From: a virus
Strand: one strand, 5' to 3'
Length of the DNA: 36,144 bases
Virus record (IMG/VR): IMGVR_UViG_3300045284_000152
Coordinates: 1 to 36,144 of that record
Shown: positions 1 to 7,949 of the stretch, one piece after another
How positions within the stretch are numbered: position 1 is the first letter of the stretch
Layout: every line of letters starts with the position of its first letter
Program-made: the position numbers and the translations under genes
The notes under the pieces: generated by a model
Seen by the model: only the letters and a program-made list of their open reading frames with translations
Databases searched by the model: none
What the model was told of the DNA's origin: nothing

Positions 1-87
1 GCTTTCCGCGAGTGTCAGTACCGCTAGCCCAGCCTAGCCATAGACGCGCGCGCGATGTCTCGTAACCACGTAACCGAGGCGTAACCA
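1..87. promoter_or_regulatory. Leader before the terminase genes
   Basis: This non-coding stretch precedes the first gene. It contains CTAGCC twice, at 24-29 and 34-39, exactly ten bases (about one helical turn) apart. It also contains three copies of CGTAACC at 61-67, 69-75 and 80-86. If the window ends are joined, the stretch together with 36103-36144 forms the only gap between the last HNH gene and the terminase genes, which is where packaging sites often lie. No convincing sigma-70 promoter was seen. Confidence 0.4.
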
Positions 88-150
88 TTGACCGCTCAGC
101 GTGACCGCGCCGCCTACATGCGCGCCTACCGAGCGCGTAACCACGTAACC
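61..150. repeat. Clustered CGTAACC repeats, candidate packaging (pac/cos) or operator site
   Basis: CGTAACC occurs five times in 90 bases: 61-67, 69-75, 80-86, 136-142 and 144-150. Four of these form two identical 15-base blocks, CGTAACCACGTAACC, at 61-75 and 136-150, exactly 75 bases apart. The second block lies inside the small-terminase-like gene. Small terminase subunits of several phages bind repeated sites in or beside their own gene, so a packaging recognition site is the favoured reading. A transcription operator is the alternative. Confidence 0.45.
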
Positions 151-366
151 ACGGAGGTCGCCGAGGAGCACGAGGACCCTCCGGTGGCTCGGCTGACCGC
201 GCGCATCCTCGAACTCGAGGAAGAGGTGCGGCACCTCAAGGCCGAGCTGGCAAAGCGACCACCCGCCGCGCTGGCGTACAGCAGCGCCGTACCGATGTTT
301 CAGCCCGAGCCGGGGTTCAACACCCGACCGTTCACGCCCGTTCCGAAGGTGCGCCCTTCACGCTGA
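88..366 (+). CDS. Putative terminase small subunit
   Basis: This 92-residue protein starts at TTG (88). It opens with a basic segment, RDRAAYMRAYRARN at about residues 5-18, of a kind common at the start of small phage DNA-binding proteins. Residues about 32-56 (RLTARILELEEEVRHLKAEL) are predicted to form a coiled coil, followed by a proline-rich tail. Position directly upstream of the large terminase, and overlap with it by four bases, make a small terminase role likely, but no diagnostic domain is visible. ATG at 118 is an alternative start that would cut the basic segment. Confidence 0.55.
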   Translation: MTAQRDRAAYMRAYRARNHVTTEVAEEHEDPPVARLTARILELEEEVRHLKAELAKRPPAALAYSSAVPMFQPEPGFNTRPFTPVPKVRPSR

Positions 367-1778
367 GGCACTTCCGGGCATGGGCTCGGCGCCTCGAGCT
401 GGACAACGGCGACCAATGGGAGGTCGAGGACTTCCAGGGCGCGTTTATCGAAGACCTGTTCTCGGGCGTCGCCGAGTGCTGGCTGATCGTGCCCGAGGGC
501 AACGCCAAGACGACGCTGTTCGCCGGCCTCGCCCTCTACCATGCCGAGTTCCGACGCTCGGCGATGGTCCCCGTGGCGGCATCATCGCGGGACCAGGCGC
601 AGGTCATGTACGCGCAGGCCGAGGGCTTCATCCAGCGGAGCGAGCTGCGGGGCTTCAAGCTCCATCCGGGCTATCGCCGGATCAAGCACGCCGGGTCGTT
701 CTCCACCGTCCAGTTCCAGGCCGCCGACGATCGGACCGGCGACGGCGTCATCCCGACGCTCGGCCTGCTCGACGAGCTCCATCGCCACCGCGATCTCCGC
801 CTCTACCGGACGTGGCGCGGCAAGCTCTTGAAGCGTGGCGGGCAACTGGCCGCGATCAGCACCCGCGGCGAGCCCGGCAGCGAGTTCGAGCTGACGCTCG
901 ACCGCATCCGCCGCGAGGCGACCGACCTCCACACCGAGGGCACGTTCACCCGAGCCGCCTCGCCGCGCTTCGTCCTCCACGAATGGGCCGTGCCGGAGGG
1001 CGGTGACGTCGAGGACATGGCCCTCGTCAAGTCGGCCAACCCGTTGAAGGCGATCACCGCCCCGATGCTCGCCGAGAAGCGGGCCAGCCCGACGATGACG
1101 CTCGGCCACTGGCGCCGGTTCGTCTGCAACCTGCCGACCCGCGACGAGGACTCGGCCATCACCGAGGCCGAGTGGTACGCCGCGAAGGTCGACGACGGCA
1201 TCCCCGAGGGCCAGCCGGTCGCGGTCGGCCTCGACGTGGCGTGGAAGTGGGACACGACGGCGGCCGTGCCGCTGTGGGTCCGCGATTCCGACTACCGGCT
1301 GCTCGGCCCGGCGACGATCCTGACCCCGCCGCGGGACGGCAACAGCCTCGACCCGTCCCTCGTCGAGAACGCGCTGCTCGACATCCACGCCCGCAACCCG
1401 ATCCACACCGTCGTCATGGACACGAGCCGCGCCGAGCAGCTCGGCCAGTGGATCGGCGACGCGATCGGGGCCGTCGTCTTCGACCGCCAGCAGACGAACA
1501 CGCTCGCCGTTCAGGATTACGACTACTTCATGGAGGGTCTGCGGTCGGGCGCCCTCAAGCACACCGGCGACGCGGGCCTGACCCGCCATGTCCTCAACGC
1601 CATCGCCCGCGTCCTGCCCTTCGGCGACGCGCGGTTCGACCGGCCCAACCAGTCCCGTCTCGGGCCGGAGCAGGAGCGACGCGTGATTGACGCCCTTACC
1701 GCCGCTTCGATGGTCCACGCCCACGCCATGACCACGGTCGAGGAGCCGGCCGAGGAGCCGCTGGCCGCATGGGGCTGA
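363..1778 (+). CDS. terL: Terminase large subunit (ATPase-nuclease), CTG start proposed
   Basis: TerL is the motor that pumps DNA into the prohead and cuts it. The ATPase half has Walker A VPEGNAKTT (residues 43-51) and a Walker B-like LLDELHRH (acidic pair at 137-138). The nuclease half begins at VGLDVAWKWD (Asp 291), with a later VVMDTS strand. The reading frame upstream encodes RHFRAWARRLELDNGDQW, the usual start of this terminase family, but contains no ATG, GTG or TTG between the stop at 138-140 and GTG 489, and a GTG 489 start would lose the segment before Walker A. CTG at 363 overlaps the previous stop as CTGA and gives 471 residues. A -1 frameshift from the upstream gene is the alternative. 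Confidence 0.9.
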   Translation: MRHFRAWARRLELDNGDQWEVEDFQGAFIEDLFSGVAECWLIVPEGNAKTTLFAGLALYHAEFRRSAMVPVAASSRDQAQVMYAQAEGFIQRSELRGFKLHPGYRRIKHAGSFSTVQFQAADDRTGDGVIPTLGLLDELHRHRDLRLYRTWRGKLLKRGGQLAAISTRGEPGSEFELTLDRIRREATDLHTEGTFTRAASPRFVLHEWAVPEGGDVEDMALVKSANPLKAITAPMLAEKRASPTMTLGHWRRFVCNLPTRDEDSAITEAEWYAAKVDDGIPEGQPVAVGLDVAWKWDTTAAVPLWVRDSDYRLLGPATILTPPRDGNSLDPSLVENALLDIHARNPIHTVVMDTSRAEQLGQWIGDAIGAVVFDRQQTNTLAVQDYDYFMEGLRSGALKHTGDAGLTRHVLNAIARVLPFGDARFDRPNQSRLGPEQERRVIDALTAASMVHAHAMTTVEEPAEEPLAAWG

Positions 1779-3184
1779 GAGACCGACTCATCACCACGTT
1801 CGACCCGCTCCGCAACGCGGTCATCCCCGCGTGGCCGACGGGGTACGACAACTTCTCGCCGTATGCGTTCCTCGCCAACGGCCAGTCGTTCCCGCTCGAC
1901 CTCAACTTCACGATGCCAGGCTCGCGCGAAGAGGACATCGAGAACAGCTTCGAGGGCTACGTCTCCCGCGCGTTCAAGGGCAACCCCGTCGCGTTCGCCT
2001 GCGAGCTCACCCGGCTCATGATCTTCTCCGAGGCGCGGTTCCAGTTCCGGTCCTTCACCAAGGGACGGCCTGGCAACCTGTTCGGAGACCCGTCGCTCGC
2101 CATCCTCGAGCACCCGTTCGGCCCGAACTCCGCGACCGGCGACCTGCTGACGCGAGCCCTCGCCGACGCCGACCACGCCGGCAACTGCTACCTGACCCGG
2201 CGCCGGACGCGGACCTCCGACCGCATCGTCCGGATGCGCCCGTCGTGGGTCACGATGGTCTTCGGCAGCAACGACCCGGCCGTCTCACCCGACGAGCTGG
2301 ACGCGGAGTTCCTCGGGATCATCTACTACCCCGGTGGGGAGTATTCCCCGACCGGCGACCCGGTCTACCTCCAGCGCAGCGAGATCGCCCACTTCGCGCC
2401 GATCCCCGACCCGACCGCCCGCGGCCGCGGCATGAGCTGGATCACGCCCATCGTCCGCGAGATCATGGCCGACGGCGCGGCCTCGACGCACAAGCTTGGC
2501 TTCTTCGAGCATGGCGGCACGCCGAACCTCGCCATCGTCCGCACCGACGCCCCCGACAAGGAGGCGTTCGACAAGTGGCGGACGATCATCACGTCCGGCC
2601 ACAGCGGCGTCGCCAACCAGTACAAGTGGCTGTTCCTGACAGCCGGCGCGACACCCGTGCCGCTCGGCAAGGACATGCAGCAACTGGACTTCAAGGTCGT
2701 CCAGGGCGCGGGTGAGACCCGCATCGCCGCAGCCGCCGGGGTCCATCCCGTCGTCGTCGGGCTGTCCGAAGGGATGCAGGGCTCCAGCCTCAACGCGGGC
2801 AACTTCAACTCCGCCCGGCGGATCACCGCCGACAAGACGTTCCGCCCGCTGTGGCGGAACTTCGCGGGCTCGATGGAGACGCTCGTCCCGCCGCCCGCCG
2901 GTAGCCAGCTCTGGTACGACGGCCGCGACATCGCCTTCCTCCGCGAAGACAACAAGGATGCGGCCGAAATCCAGCAGACCAAGGCCGCGACGATCCGACA
3001 GCTCGTCGACGCGGGCTACAAGCCCGAGACCGTCGTCGCCGCAGTCGAGGCCGAGGACATGAGCCTGCTCAAGCATTCCGGCCTGTTCAGCGTTCAGCTC
3101 CAACCGGCGGGCTCCAGCCCCACGCCTGCCATCGCGCCGACGAACGGTAAGGCTCCCACGCCCACAGGAGGCGCCGCGACATGA
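1769..3184 (+). CDS. Portal protein, HK97-like
   Basis: This 471-residue protein overlaps the end of terL by ten bases and has the length and placement of an HK97-type portal, the dodecameric ring through which DNA enters and leaves the capsid. Supporting features are the alpha/beta core with DADHAGNCYLTRRR near residue 130, the GVHPVVVGLSEGMQGSS segment near 325, and a C-terminal helical region ending in a low-complexity tail rich in proline and threonine. Its own stop overlaps the next start (ATGA). Identification rests on family resemblance plus fixed gene order terL-portal-protease-capsid. Confidence 0.88.
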   Translation: MGLRDRLITTFDPLRNAVIPAWPTGYDNFSPYAFLANGQSFPLDLNFTMPGSREEDIENSFEGYVSRAFKGNPVAFACELTRLMIFSEARFQFRSFTKGRPGNLFGDPSLAILEHPFGPNSATGDLLTRALADADHAGNCYLTRRRTRTSDRIVRMRPSWVTMVFGSNDPAVSPDELDAEFLGIIYYPGGEYSPTGDPVYLQRSEIAHFAPIPDPTARGRGMSWITPIVREIMADGAASTHKLGFFEHGGTPNLAIVRTDAPDKEAFDKWRTIITSGHSGVANQYKWLFLTAGATPVPLGKDMQQLDFKVVQGAGETRIAAAAGVHPVVVGLSEGMQGSSLNAGNFNSARRITADKTFRPLWRNFAGSMETLVPPPAGSQLWYDGRDIAFLREDNKDAAEIQQTKAATIRQLVDAGYKPETVVAAVEAEDMSLLKHSGLFSVQLQPAGSSPTPAIAPTNGKAPTPTGGAAT

Positions 3185-5511
3185 CCACCGAGACCAAGGC
3201 GCGAACGCGGCCGCCTCGCGACAATCTCGTCCGCGCCTTCTCGCCCGGCATCGAGTTCCGTGCCGCGCTGGCGGACGGCGGGCTCGGCACCCTGTCGGGC
3301 CACTTCTCCGTGTTCAATGCGTGGTACGAGGTCGACTCGCTCTGGGAGGGCAGGTTCTTGGAGCGCGTCGCTCCGGGCGCGTTCAAGAAGACGTTTGCCG
3401 AGAACCGAGACAAAATCCGCGTCACCTTCAACCACGGCCAGGACCCGGACCTCGGCGACAAGGTTCTCGGTCCGATCACCGCGCTAAGCGAGGACGGCGT
3501 CGGCGCGGCCTACGAACTCGAGCTGCTCGACGGTCTTCCGCCCCTCCTGCTGAACGGCCTCCGCCGTGGTGTCTACGGCTCGTCCTTCCGGTTCCGTGTC
3601 GTCAAGGAAGAGTGGGACGACGTGCCGAAGGCGTCCGAGGACAACCCGAGCGCGTTGCCCGAGCGGACCATCAAGGAAGTCGACGTGTTCGAGTTCGGTC
3701 CGGTCACGTTCCCAGCGTCGCCGACCGCCTCAGCCGCCGTCCGATCTCTCACCGACATCTACGCCATGCGCCAGTTCACGCGCGATCCCGCGCGGATGGC
3801 CGAACTTCTCGAAGCATCACGGGAGACAGCACTCCCCGACGACGGAGCCGACGAAGGTCACTCCGACGAGGGAGCCGCAGCGACCCCCGCCGAGCCGGAC
3901 GAACCGGCACCCCAGCCGCCCGCTGCGGCACCACCGCCGGACGAACCGGCAACCGAGCCCGAGGACCCGCCAGAAGGCGGGTCTTCTGATTCCAGGAGTG
4001 CAACCGTGGACATCGCAGACCTCAAGACAACCGACGAGATTCGGGCTCGGTTCGACGAGCTGAACGGAACGCTCAAGGACCAGCACGCGAAGTACCCCGG
4101 CGTCATGCCCGAGGACGAGCAGGTCAAGTTCGACGCCGACACCGACGAGCGCGACAAGCTCGGCAAGCACCTCAAGGCATGGGAGGCGCGGCAGGCCGTT
4201 CTCATCGAGGCCGCCAAGAAGGGAACGGGCACGGAGCCCGGAGAGGATCGTGGCGTGCCCAAGGACTACAGCGACCGCACCGTCATCCGAACCAAGACGG
4301 ACGCGGAGCTGCACAGCCCCGAGTCGCGGTCTGCCACGTTCGAGGGCCGGACGGCTGAGTACCGCGACGACGCCAAGCGCCTGCTCGAGAAGGTGTCATT
4401 CCCGACGGACTGGGTCGACGCGCAGCGCAGCCGGGATCGCATCTCCGATCTGCTCGACCACCACGACTCGCCTGACGGCGAGCTGGCCCGGCGGGTCAAG
4501 TACACCAGCTCGCCGGCCTACGAGCGGGCGTTCCACAAGTTCATCACCTCGCGCGGCCAGACGCTCGGCTTCACCCTCGAGGAGCAGCGCGGCACGGCCC
4601 TCGCCGTGGGCGTCGACGCGACAGGCGGCTTCGCCGTCCCGTTCGCGTTCGACCCGACGGTCATCGCCATCGGCGTCAACAACGGCGCGGTCAACCCGTA
4701 CCGGGCCACCTGCCGCGTCGTGTCGATCGTCGGCACCGACACATGGAACGCCGTGACCGCCACCGCGGTCGTGGCGACCCGGACGACCGAGGCCGCGCCC
4801 TCCGTCGAGCAGGGTCCGACCTTCGCCCAGCCGCAGTACGTCGTGAAGCGGGCGCAGGGCCAGATCACGGCCAGCTTCGAGATGTTCCAGGATCGGTCCG
4901 ACCTCGCGTCCGAGCTCGGCTCGCTGATCCAGGAAGCCAAGGACAACGAGGAAGAGACCTCGTGGGCCGTCGGCGCGGGCGGTGCCACCGCCTCCATCGG
5001 CGTCGGCCCCGTCTCGGGCACCTCTGGCGCGTTCACGGCGCAGGCTGGCGCGGGCGCGGGCGTCCTCGCCGAGGTCGACTTCACGACGACGGAGTCGGCG
5101 CTGCCGGTCCGCCATCGCTTCACGGCCCAGTGGTTCATGAACCGCGTCAACATCCGCAAGGCCCAGTCGCTCGAGACCACGGGCGGCAAGCTGTTCGGCG
5201 GATCGGCCTACCCGAACGTCGGCAACATCGCCCTCTCGGGCGTCGGCAACACCGGCCTCCGGCTGCTCGGCTACCCGGTCAACGAGTCGCCGTCGCTGCC
5301 GACGGCCACGACGACGACGATCACCGCCGCGACGCTCTGCAATGTCAACCAGTACGTGATCGTCGACCGCGTCGGCCTGTCGGTCCAGTTCATCCCGTTC
5401 ATCTTCAACAGCTCCGCGCTGGCCACCGGCCAGCAGGCGCTCTACTTCCTGTACCGCAACCACGCGGCGCCGCTCAACGTGGACGCCGGCCGGACCCTTC
5501 GCTTCCTGTAG
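3181..5511 (+). CDS. Prohead protease fused to HK97-fold major capsid protein
   Basis: This single 776-residue frame holds two proteins normally separate. Residues about 20-190 are an HK97-family prohead protease, with candidate catalytic His 85 (TFNHGQ) and Ser 134 or 135 (YGSSFRF), then the typical EVDVFEFGPVTFPAS strand. Residues about 220-268 are an acidic, proline-rich linker. From about 276 there is a scaffold-like charged segment, then the capsid domain (about 440-776), with typical phrases TGGFAVPFAFDPTVI and GQITASFEMFQDRSDL. An internal GTG at 4006 has a good ribosome binding site. The protein may therefore be made both as a fusion and as free capsid subunit. Fusions of this type are known in other phages. 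Confidence 0.88.
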   Translation: MTTETKARTRPPRDNLVRAFSPGIEFRAALADGGLGTLSGHFSVFNAWYEVDSLWEGRFLERVAPGAFKKTFAENRDKIRVTFNHGQDPDLGDKVLGPITALSEDGVGAAYELELLDGLPPLLLNGLRRGVYGSSFRFRVVKEEWDDVPKASEDNPSALPERTIKEVDVFEFGPVTFPASPTASAAVRSLTDIYAMRQFTRDPARMAELLEASRETALPDDGADEGHSDEGAAATPAEPDEPAPQPPAAAPPPDEPATEPEDPPEGGSSDSRSATVDIADLKTTDEIRARFDELNGTLKDQHAKYPGVMPEDEQVKFDADTDERDKLGKHLKAWEARQAVLIEAAKKGTGTEPGEDRGVPKDYSDRTVIRTKTDAELHSPESRSATFEGRTAEYRDDAKRLLEKVSFPTDWVDAQRSRDRISDLLDHHDSPDGELARRVKYTSSPAYERAFHKFITSRGQTLGFTLEEQRGTALAVGVDATGGFAVPFAFDPTVIAIGVNNGAVNPYRATCRVVSIVGTDTWNAVTATAVVATRTTEAAPSVEQGPTFAQPQYVVKRAQGQITASFEMFQDRSDLASELGSLIQEAKDNEEETSWAVGAGGATASIGVGPVSGTSGAFTAQAGAGAGVLAEVDFTTTESALPVRHRFTAQWFMNRVNIRKAQSLETTGGKLFGGSAYPNVGNIALSGVGNTGLRLLGYPVNESPSLPTATTTTITAATLCNVNQYVIVDRVGLSVQFIPFIFNSSALATGQQALYFLYRNHAAPLNVDAGRTLRFL
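3964..4008 (+). promoter_or_regulatory. Hairpin plus Shine-Dalgarno element and internal GTG start for the capsid protein
   Basis: GACCCGCC (3964-3971) and GGCGGGTC (3976-3983) form a perfect 8-bp stem with loop AGAA. It is followed by GATTCC, then AGGAG (3994-3998) seven bases before an in-frame GTG at 4006. The same design recurs before the tail tube gene at 13235-13281, with an A-T stem pair replaced by G-C. Translation from GTG 4006 would give a 501-residue capsid protein with its own scaffold-like region. Confidence 0.65.
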
Positions 5512-5520
5512 TCCACTGAC

Positions 5521-5548
5521 GGGCGGCGGGCTCACGCACCCGCCGCCC
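5521..5548 (+). terminator. Strong hairpin after the capsid gene
   Basis: GGGCGGCGGG (5521-5530) and CCCGCCGCCC (5539-5548) form a perfect 10-bp, all-GC stem with an 8-base loop, nine bases after the capsid stop. No T-run follows, so it may be an mRNA 3' stabiliser or processing boundary, or a weak terminator, rather than a standard intrinsic terminator. A similar hairpin follows the tail tube gene. Confidence 0.6.
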
Positions 5549-5574
5549 ACCCACTCCCCGAGGAGACCCATCGC

Positions 5575-5859
5575 ATGGCGAAGGACGACATCTACCAGGT
5601 CACGACGACCTTCGTCATCACGCTCGGTGACGCGGACGTCGAGTATCACGCGGGCGAGATCGTCGATGGCGACGACCCCGCCTACAAGCGCGTGCCGGAG
5701 CACTTCGGCCCGGTCGAGTTCAAGCACCGCAAGGCCGAGAAGCCGAAGACCGAGAAGGCTGAGAAGGCCGAGGCGCCGAAGGTCGAGCAGGCCACGGCGG
5801 CACCCGGCGAGCAGCGGGGCAAGGCCATCACGACGGCCTCGTTCAAGGGCAGGCAGTAG
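5575..5859 (+). CDS. Small lysine-rich virion-associated protein (hypothetical)
   Basis: This 94-residue protein starts at ATG with GGAG 11 bases upstream. Residues 1-55 look like a small beta fold (YQVTTTFVITLGDADVEYHAGE). Residues about 57-75 are a Lys/Glu-rich run of KAEK-type repeats, and the end is basic. The gene directly follows the capsid gene, a common place for small head or decoration proteins. The layout, compact beta domain then low-complexity tail, recalls the 72-residue protein at 13055. No family was recognised. Confidence 0.75.
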   Translation: MAKDDIYQVTTTFVITLGDADVEYHAGEIVDGDDPAYKRVPEHFGPVEFKHRKAEKPKTEKAEKAEAPKVEQATAAPGEQRGKAITTASFKGRQ

Positions 5860-6453
5860 ATGGGCTACGCGTTCACCAACACCGCCGCCGCGACGACGGC
5901 GGTCACCAACCGCTTCGTCGCCAGCACGAACATGAGCCTGACGACGTACACGATCGCCAACGCCTCGCCGACGTGGTCGGGCGGCTGCCTCGTGACGGTC
6001 ACCCACACCACCGTCGCTGGAACCGACACGCTCGGCACGATGACCCTCGTCGGCACCGACCTCGCCGGCCGGCCCCAGTCCGAGACCCTGACCCCGGTCG
6101 CCGACTCGACGGTCACCAGCACCAAGGTCTACCGCACCGTCACCAGCCTGACGTCGCTCGGCTGGGCCGCGGTGAGCACCGCCGACACCATCGTCGCGGG
6201 CTGCGCCGCCGGCAACGTCGTCTGCGGCAGCCAGGGCACGCTCGGCGGCGTCCTCGTCAACAACAGCGTCGCAGCCGCGGTCACCATCAGCGACGCGAGC
6301 CGGACGATCATCACCATCCCCGTGTCGCAGGCGGCCGGGACGTTCTACCCGCTCGGCGTGGACTTCGGCGGTCGCCTAGTCGTGTCGACGACGAGCACGA
6401 ACGACATCACCGTGTTCCATACCGGCACTACGCCCTCGAGCTACGCGCTGTGA
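5860..6453 (+). CDS. Beta-rich virion protein (hypothetical)
   Basis: The 197-residue product begins one base after the previous stop. It is almost entirely Thr/Ser/Val/Ala-rich beta-strand sequence (for example SGGCLVTVTHTTVAGTDTLG), with no charged clusters and no signal peptide, as expected for a virion surface protein. Position after the capsid gene makes a head decoration or head-fibre protein plausible. Its composition resembles the products at 6620, 7405 and 16948, so these may be related structural proteins. No family was recognised. Confidence 0.7.
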   Translation: MGYAFTNTAAATTAVTNRFVASTNMSLTTYTIANASPTWSGGCLVTVTHTTVAGTDTLGTMTLVGTDLAGRPQSETLTPVADSTVTSTKVYRTVTSLTSLGWAAVSTADTIVAGCAAGNVVCGSQGTLGGVLVNNSVAAAVTISDASRTIITIPVSQAAGTFYPLGVDFGGRLVVSTTSTNDITVFHTGTTPSSYAL

Positions 6454-6623
6454 GCTGGCGCCGGCTCAGGCTGTTTCTCAGTCCCGAGCCGGCGCTCTGC
6501 TCGACGTGTGACCACCTCATCCGCGAGCGCGTCCGCCGTCCGTGCCCCCGCTGCGGCGACACCCGGCGAACCCTGTCGCGCGGCATTGACGCCTCCGTCC
6601 GAACCGAGGATCGCGTGACATGA
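6450..6623 (+). CDS. Micro-protein with zinc ribbon
   Basis: A GTG start overlaps the upstream stop (GTGA) and the stop overlaps the downstream ATGA, so the 57-residue gene is coupled on both sides. CSTC at residues 17-20 and CPRC at 32-35 form a four-cysteine zinc-ribbon pattern in a basic protein. Its role among virion genes is unknown. The double overlap and intact cysteine knuckles support a real gene rather than a shadow frame. Confidence 0.65.
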   Translation: MSWRRLRLFLSPEPALCSTCDHLIRERVRRPCPRCGDTRRTLSRGIDASVRTEDRVT

Positions 6624-7408
6624 GCAACCTGCCACGGATCGTGGTCCCCGAGGACGCCTCGCACCTCCGGGTCATGCGCGGATCGCGGCTCGTCGAGTCG
6701 GTCCACCACGGGCCGAACATCTGGACGGCGACCGTCATCCACCCCGACGGCTCGTATGACGTCAGCCAGGGCCACAACCTGCTGACGACTGCGGGACGCG
6801 ACCTCATCGCCGCGGGCTATGGCAACCCGACCGGCAAGGACGGCGCGCTCACCGCGAGCTCGGCCACCAGCGCCACCCCGGCGGGCGGCGGCCTGACGAC
6901 CGACCAGTACAAGGGCTGGCGCGTCTTCTGCCCCGTCACGGGCCTGACCACGGCCCCGGTCTACGGCAACATCGGGTCCAACTCCACGACGGTCCTCACG
7001 GTCGACGGCTGGTGGGTCGGCACCGCCGACACGATGACCGGCGCGACACCGGCCTCGACGAACGGCTACCACATCCAGCCATCAGTCGAAGCCCGGTTCA
7101 TGGGCCTGACGGTGGACACCGGCGCGGCGGCGGCGGGCGACACGGTCCTCGCCTCGGAGCAGACGGTCAACGGCCTCGGCCGGGCCAAGGCGACGTACGC
7201 CCACACACCGGCGGCGGCGACGTACACCCTCGCCAACACCTTCAACGTCATCACGACCGGCCCGATCACGATCCACAAGGGTGGCCTGTTCACCGCCGCC
7301 AACACGACCGCGGCCGGGATCATGGTGTTCGAGGCGGTCCTCTCCGCCGACGCCATCGTGCAAGCCGGCGACACCCTGATCGTGACTGCGACGGTGACCC
7401 TCACATGA
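6620..7408 (+). CDS. Beta-rich virion protein (hypothetical)
   Basis: This 262-residue protein has an N-terminal region of about 65 residues (VVPEDASHLRVMRGSRLVES and the Gly/Asp-containing strands after it) and then a long Thr/Ala/Gly-rich beta region. It lacks a signal peptide or membrane segments. Overlaps on both sides place it in the post-capsid structural operon. A role in the virion surface, either head fibre or tail fibre, is inferred from composition and neighbours only. Confidence 0.7.
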   Translation: MSNLPRIVVPEDASHLRVMRGSRLVESVHHGPNIWTATVIHPDGSYDVSQGHNLLTTAGRDLIAAGYGNPTGKDGALTASSATSATPAGGGLTTDQYKGWRVFCPVTGLTTAPVYGNIGSNSTTVLTVDGWWVGTADTMTGATPASTNGYHIQPSVEARFMGLTVDTGAAAAGDTVLASEQTVNGLGRAKATYAHTPAAATYTLANTFNVITTGPITIHKGGLFTAANTTAAGIMVFEAVLSADAIVQAGDTLIVTATVTLT

Positions 7409-7941
7409 CGCGCCAGTACTTCGCCGACCTCCTCGTCGACTCGGCAGGGACGAACTACGCGACCATCACGGCCACGACCGAGACCGTCCTCATCCCGACG
7501 CTCTGGACGGGCATCCCCGCGATGGAGCCGCGGGCCGGCAAGATCTACCGGCTCGAGGTCGGCGGGACGGTCACCACCGGCGCGTCCGGCACGATGATCA
7601 TCACGCCGCGCTTCGGCACGGTCATCGGCGGCGTGGCGCTGGGCGCGAGCCCGACGCAGACCGTGGTGCCGTCGATCACCCTCGCCCCGTTCTACCTCGT
7701 CTATACCCTCGTGTTCCGCACGATCGGCCAGGCGGGCGCCAACTCGACGTGCGTCGGGACCGGCTACTGGACGTCCAACGGCGCGGTCGCCACGGCATCG
7801 AGCGAGACGGCCTGCACGTTCGGCAGCACCGGCAGCGTGTCGGTCGACACGTCGGTCGCCTCCGCCCTCTGGATCGGCGTCACGTTCTCCATCGCGCCGT
7901 CGATCATCCCGTTGTGGAGCACCTGGCAAGCCCTAAACTGA
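7405..7941 (+). CDS. Beta-rich virion protein (hypothetical)
   Basis: The 178-residue product starts at ATG overlapping the previous stop. It is strand-rich with few charges (GKIYRLEVGGTVTTGASG, then repeated Thr/Val/Ala strands) and ends IPLWSTWQALN. The composition is like a trimeric fibre or decoration domain. It is followed by a nine-base gap carrying the Shine-Dalgarno site of the next gene. No family was recognised. Confidence 0.68.
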   Translation: MTRQYFADLLVDSAGTNYATITATTETVLIPTLWTGIPAMEPRAGKIYRLEVGGTVTTGASGTMIITPRFGTVIGGVALGASPTQTVVPSITLAPFYLVYTLVFRTIGQAGANSTCVGTGYWTSNGAVATASSETACTFGSTGSVSVDTSVASALWIGVTFSIAPSIIPLWSTWQALN

Positions 7942-7949
7942 GGTAGGCC

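Noticed and set aside
380-1006. Open frame overlapping the terminase start (ATG 380)
   Set aside because: It overlaps TerL in another frame, has Arg/Pro-rich shadow composition and no recognisable motif, while TerL has its Walker motifs and nuclease residues.
4396-6006. Long antisense open frames over capsid, terminase and spike genes (e.g. 4396-6006, 582-1724, 9689-11299)
   Set aside because: High GC suppresses stops, so antisense frames are long by chance. They have low-complexity Arg/Val/Gly compositions and lie opposite well-supported genes.
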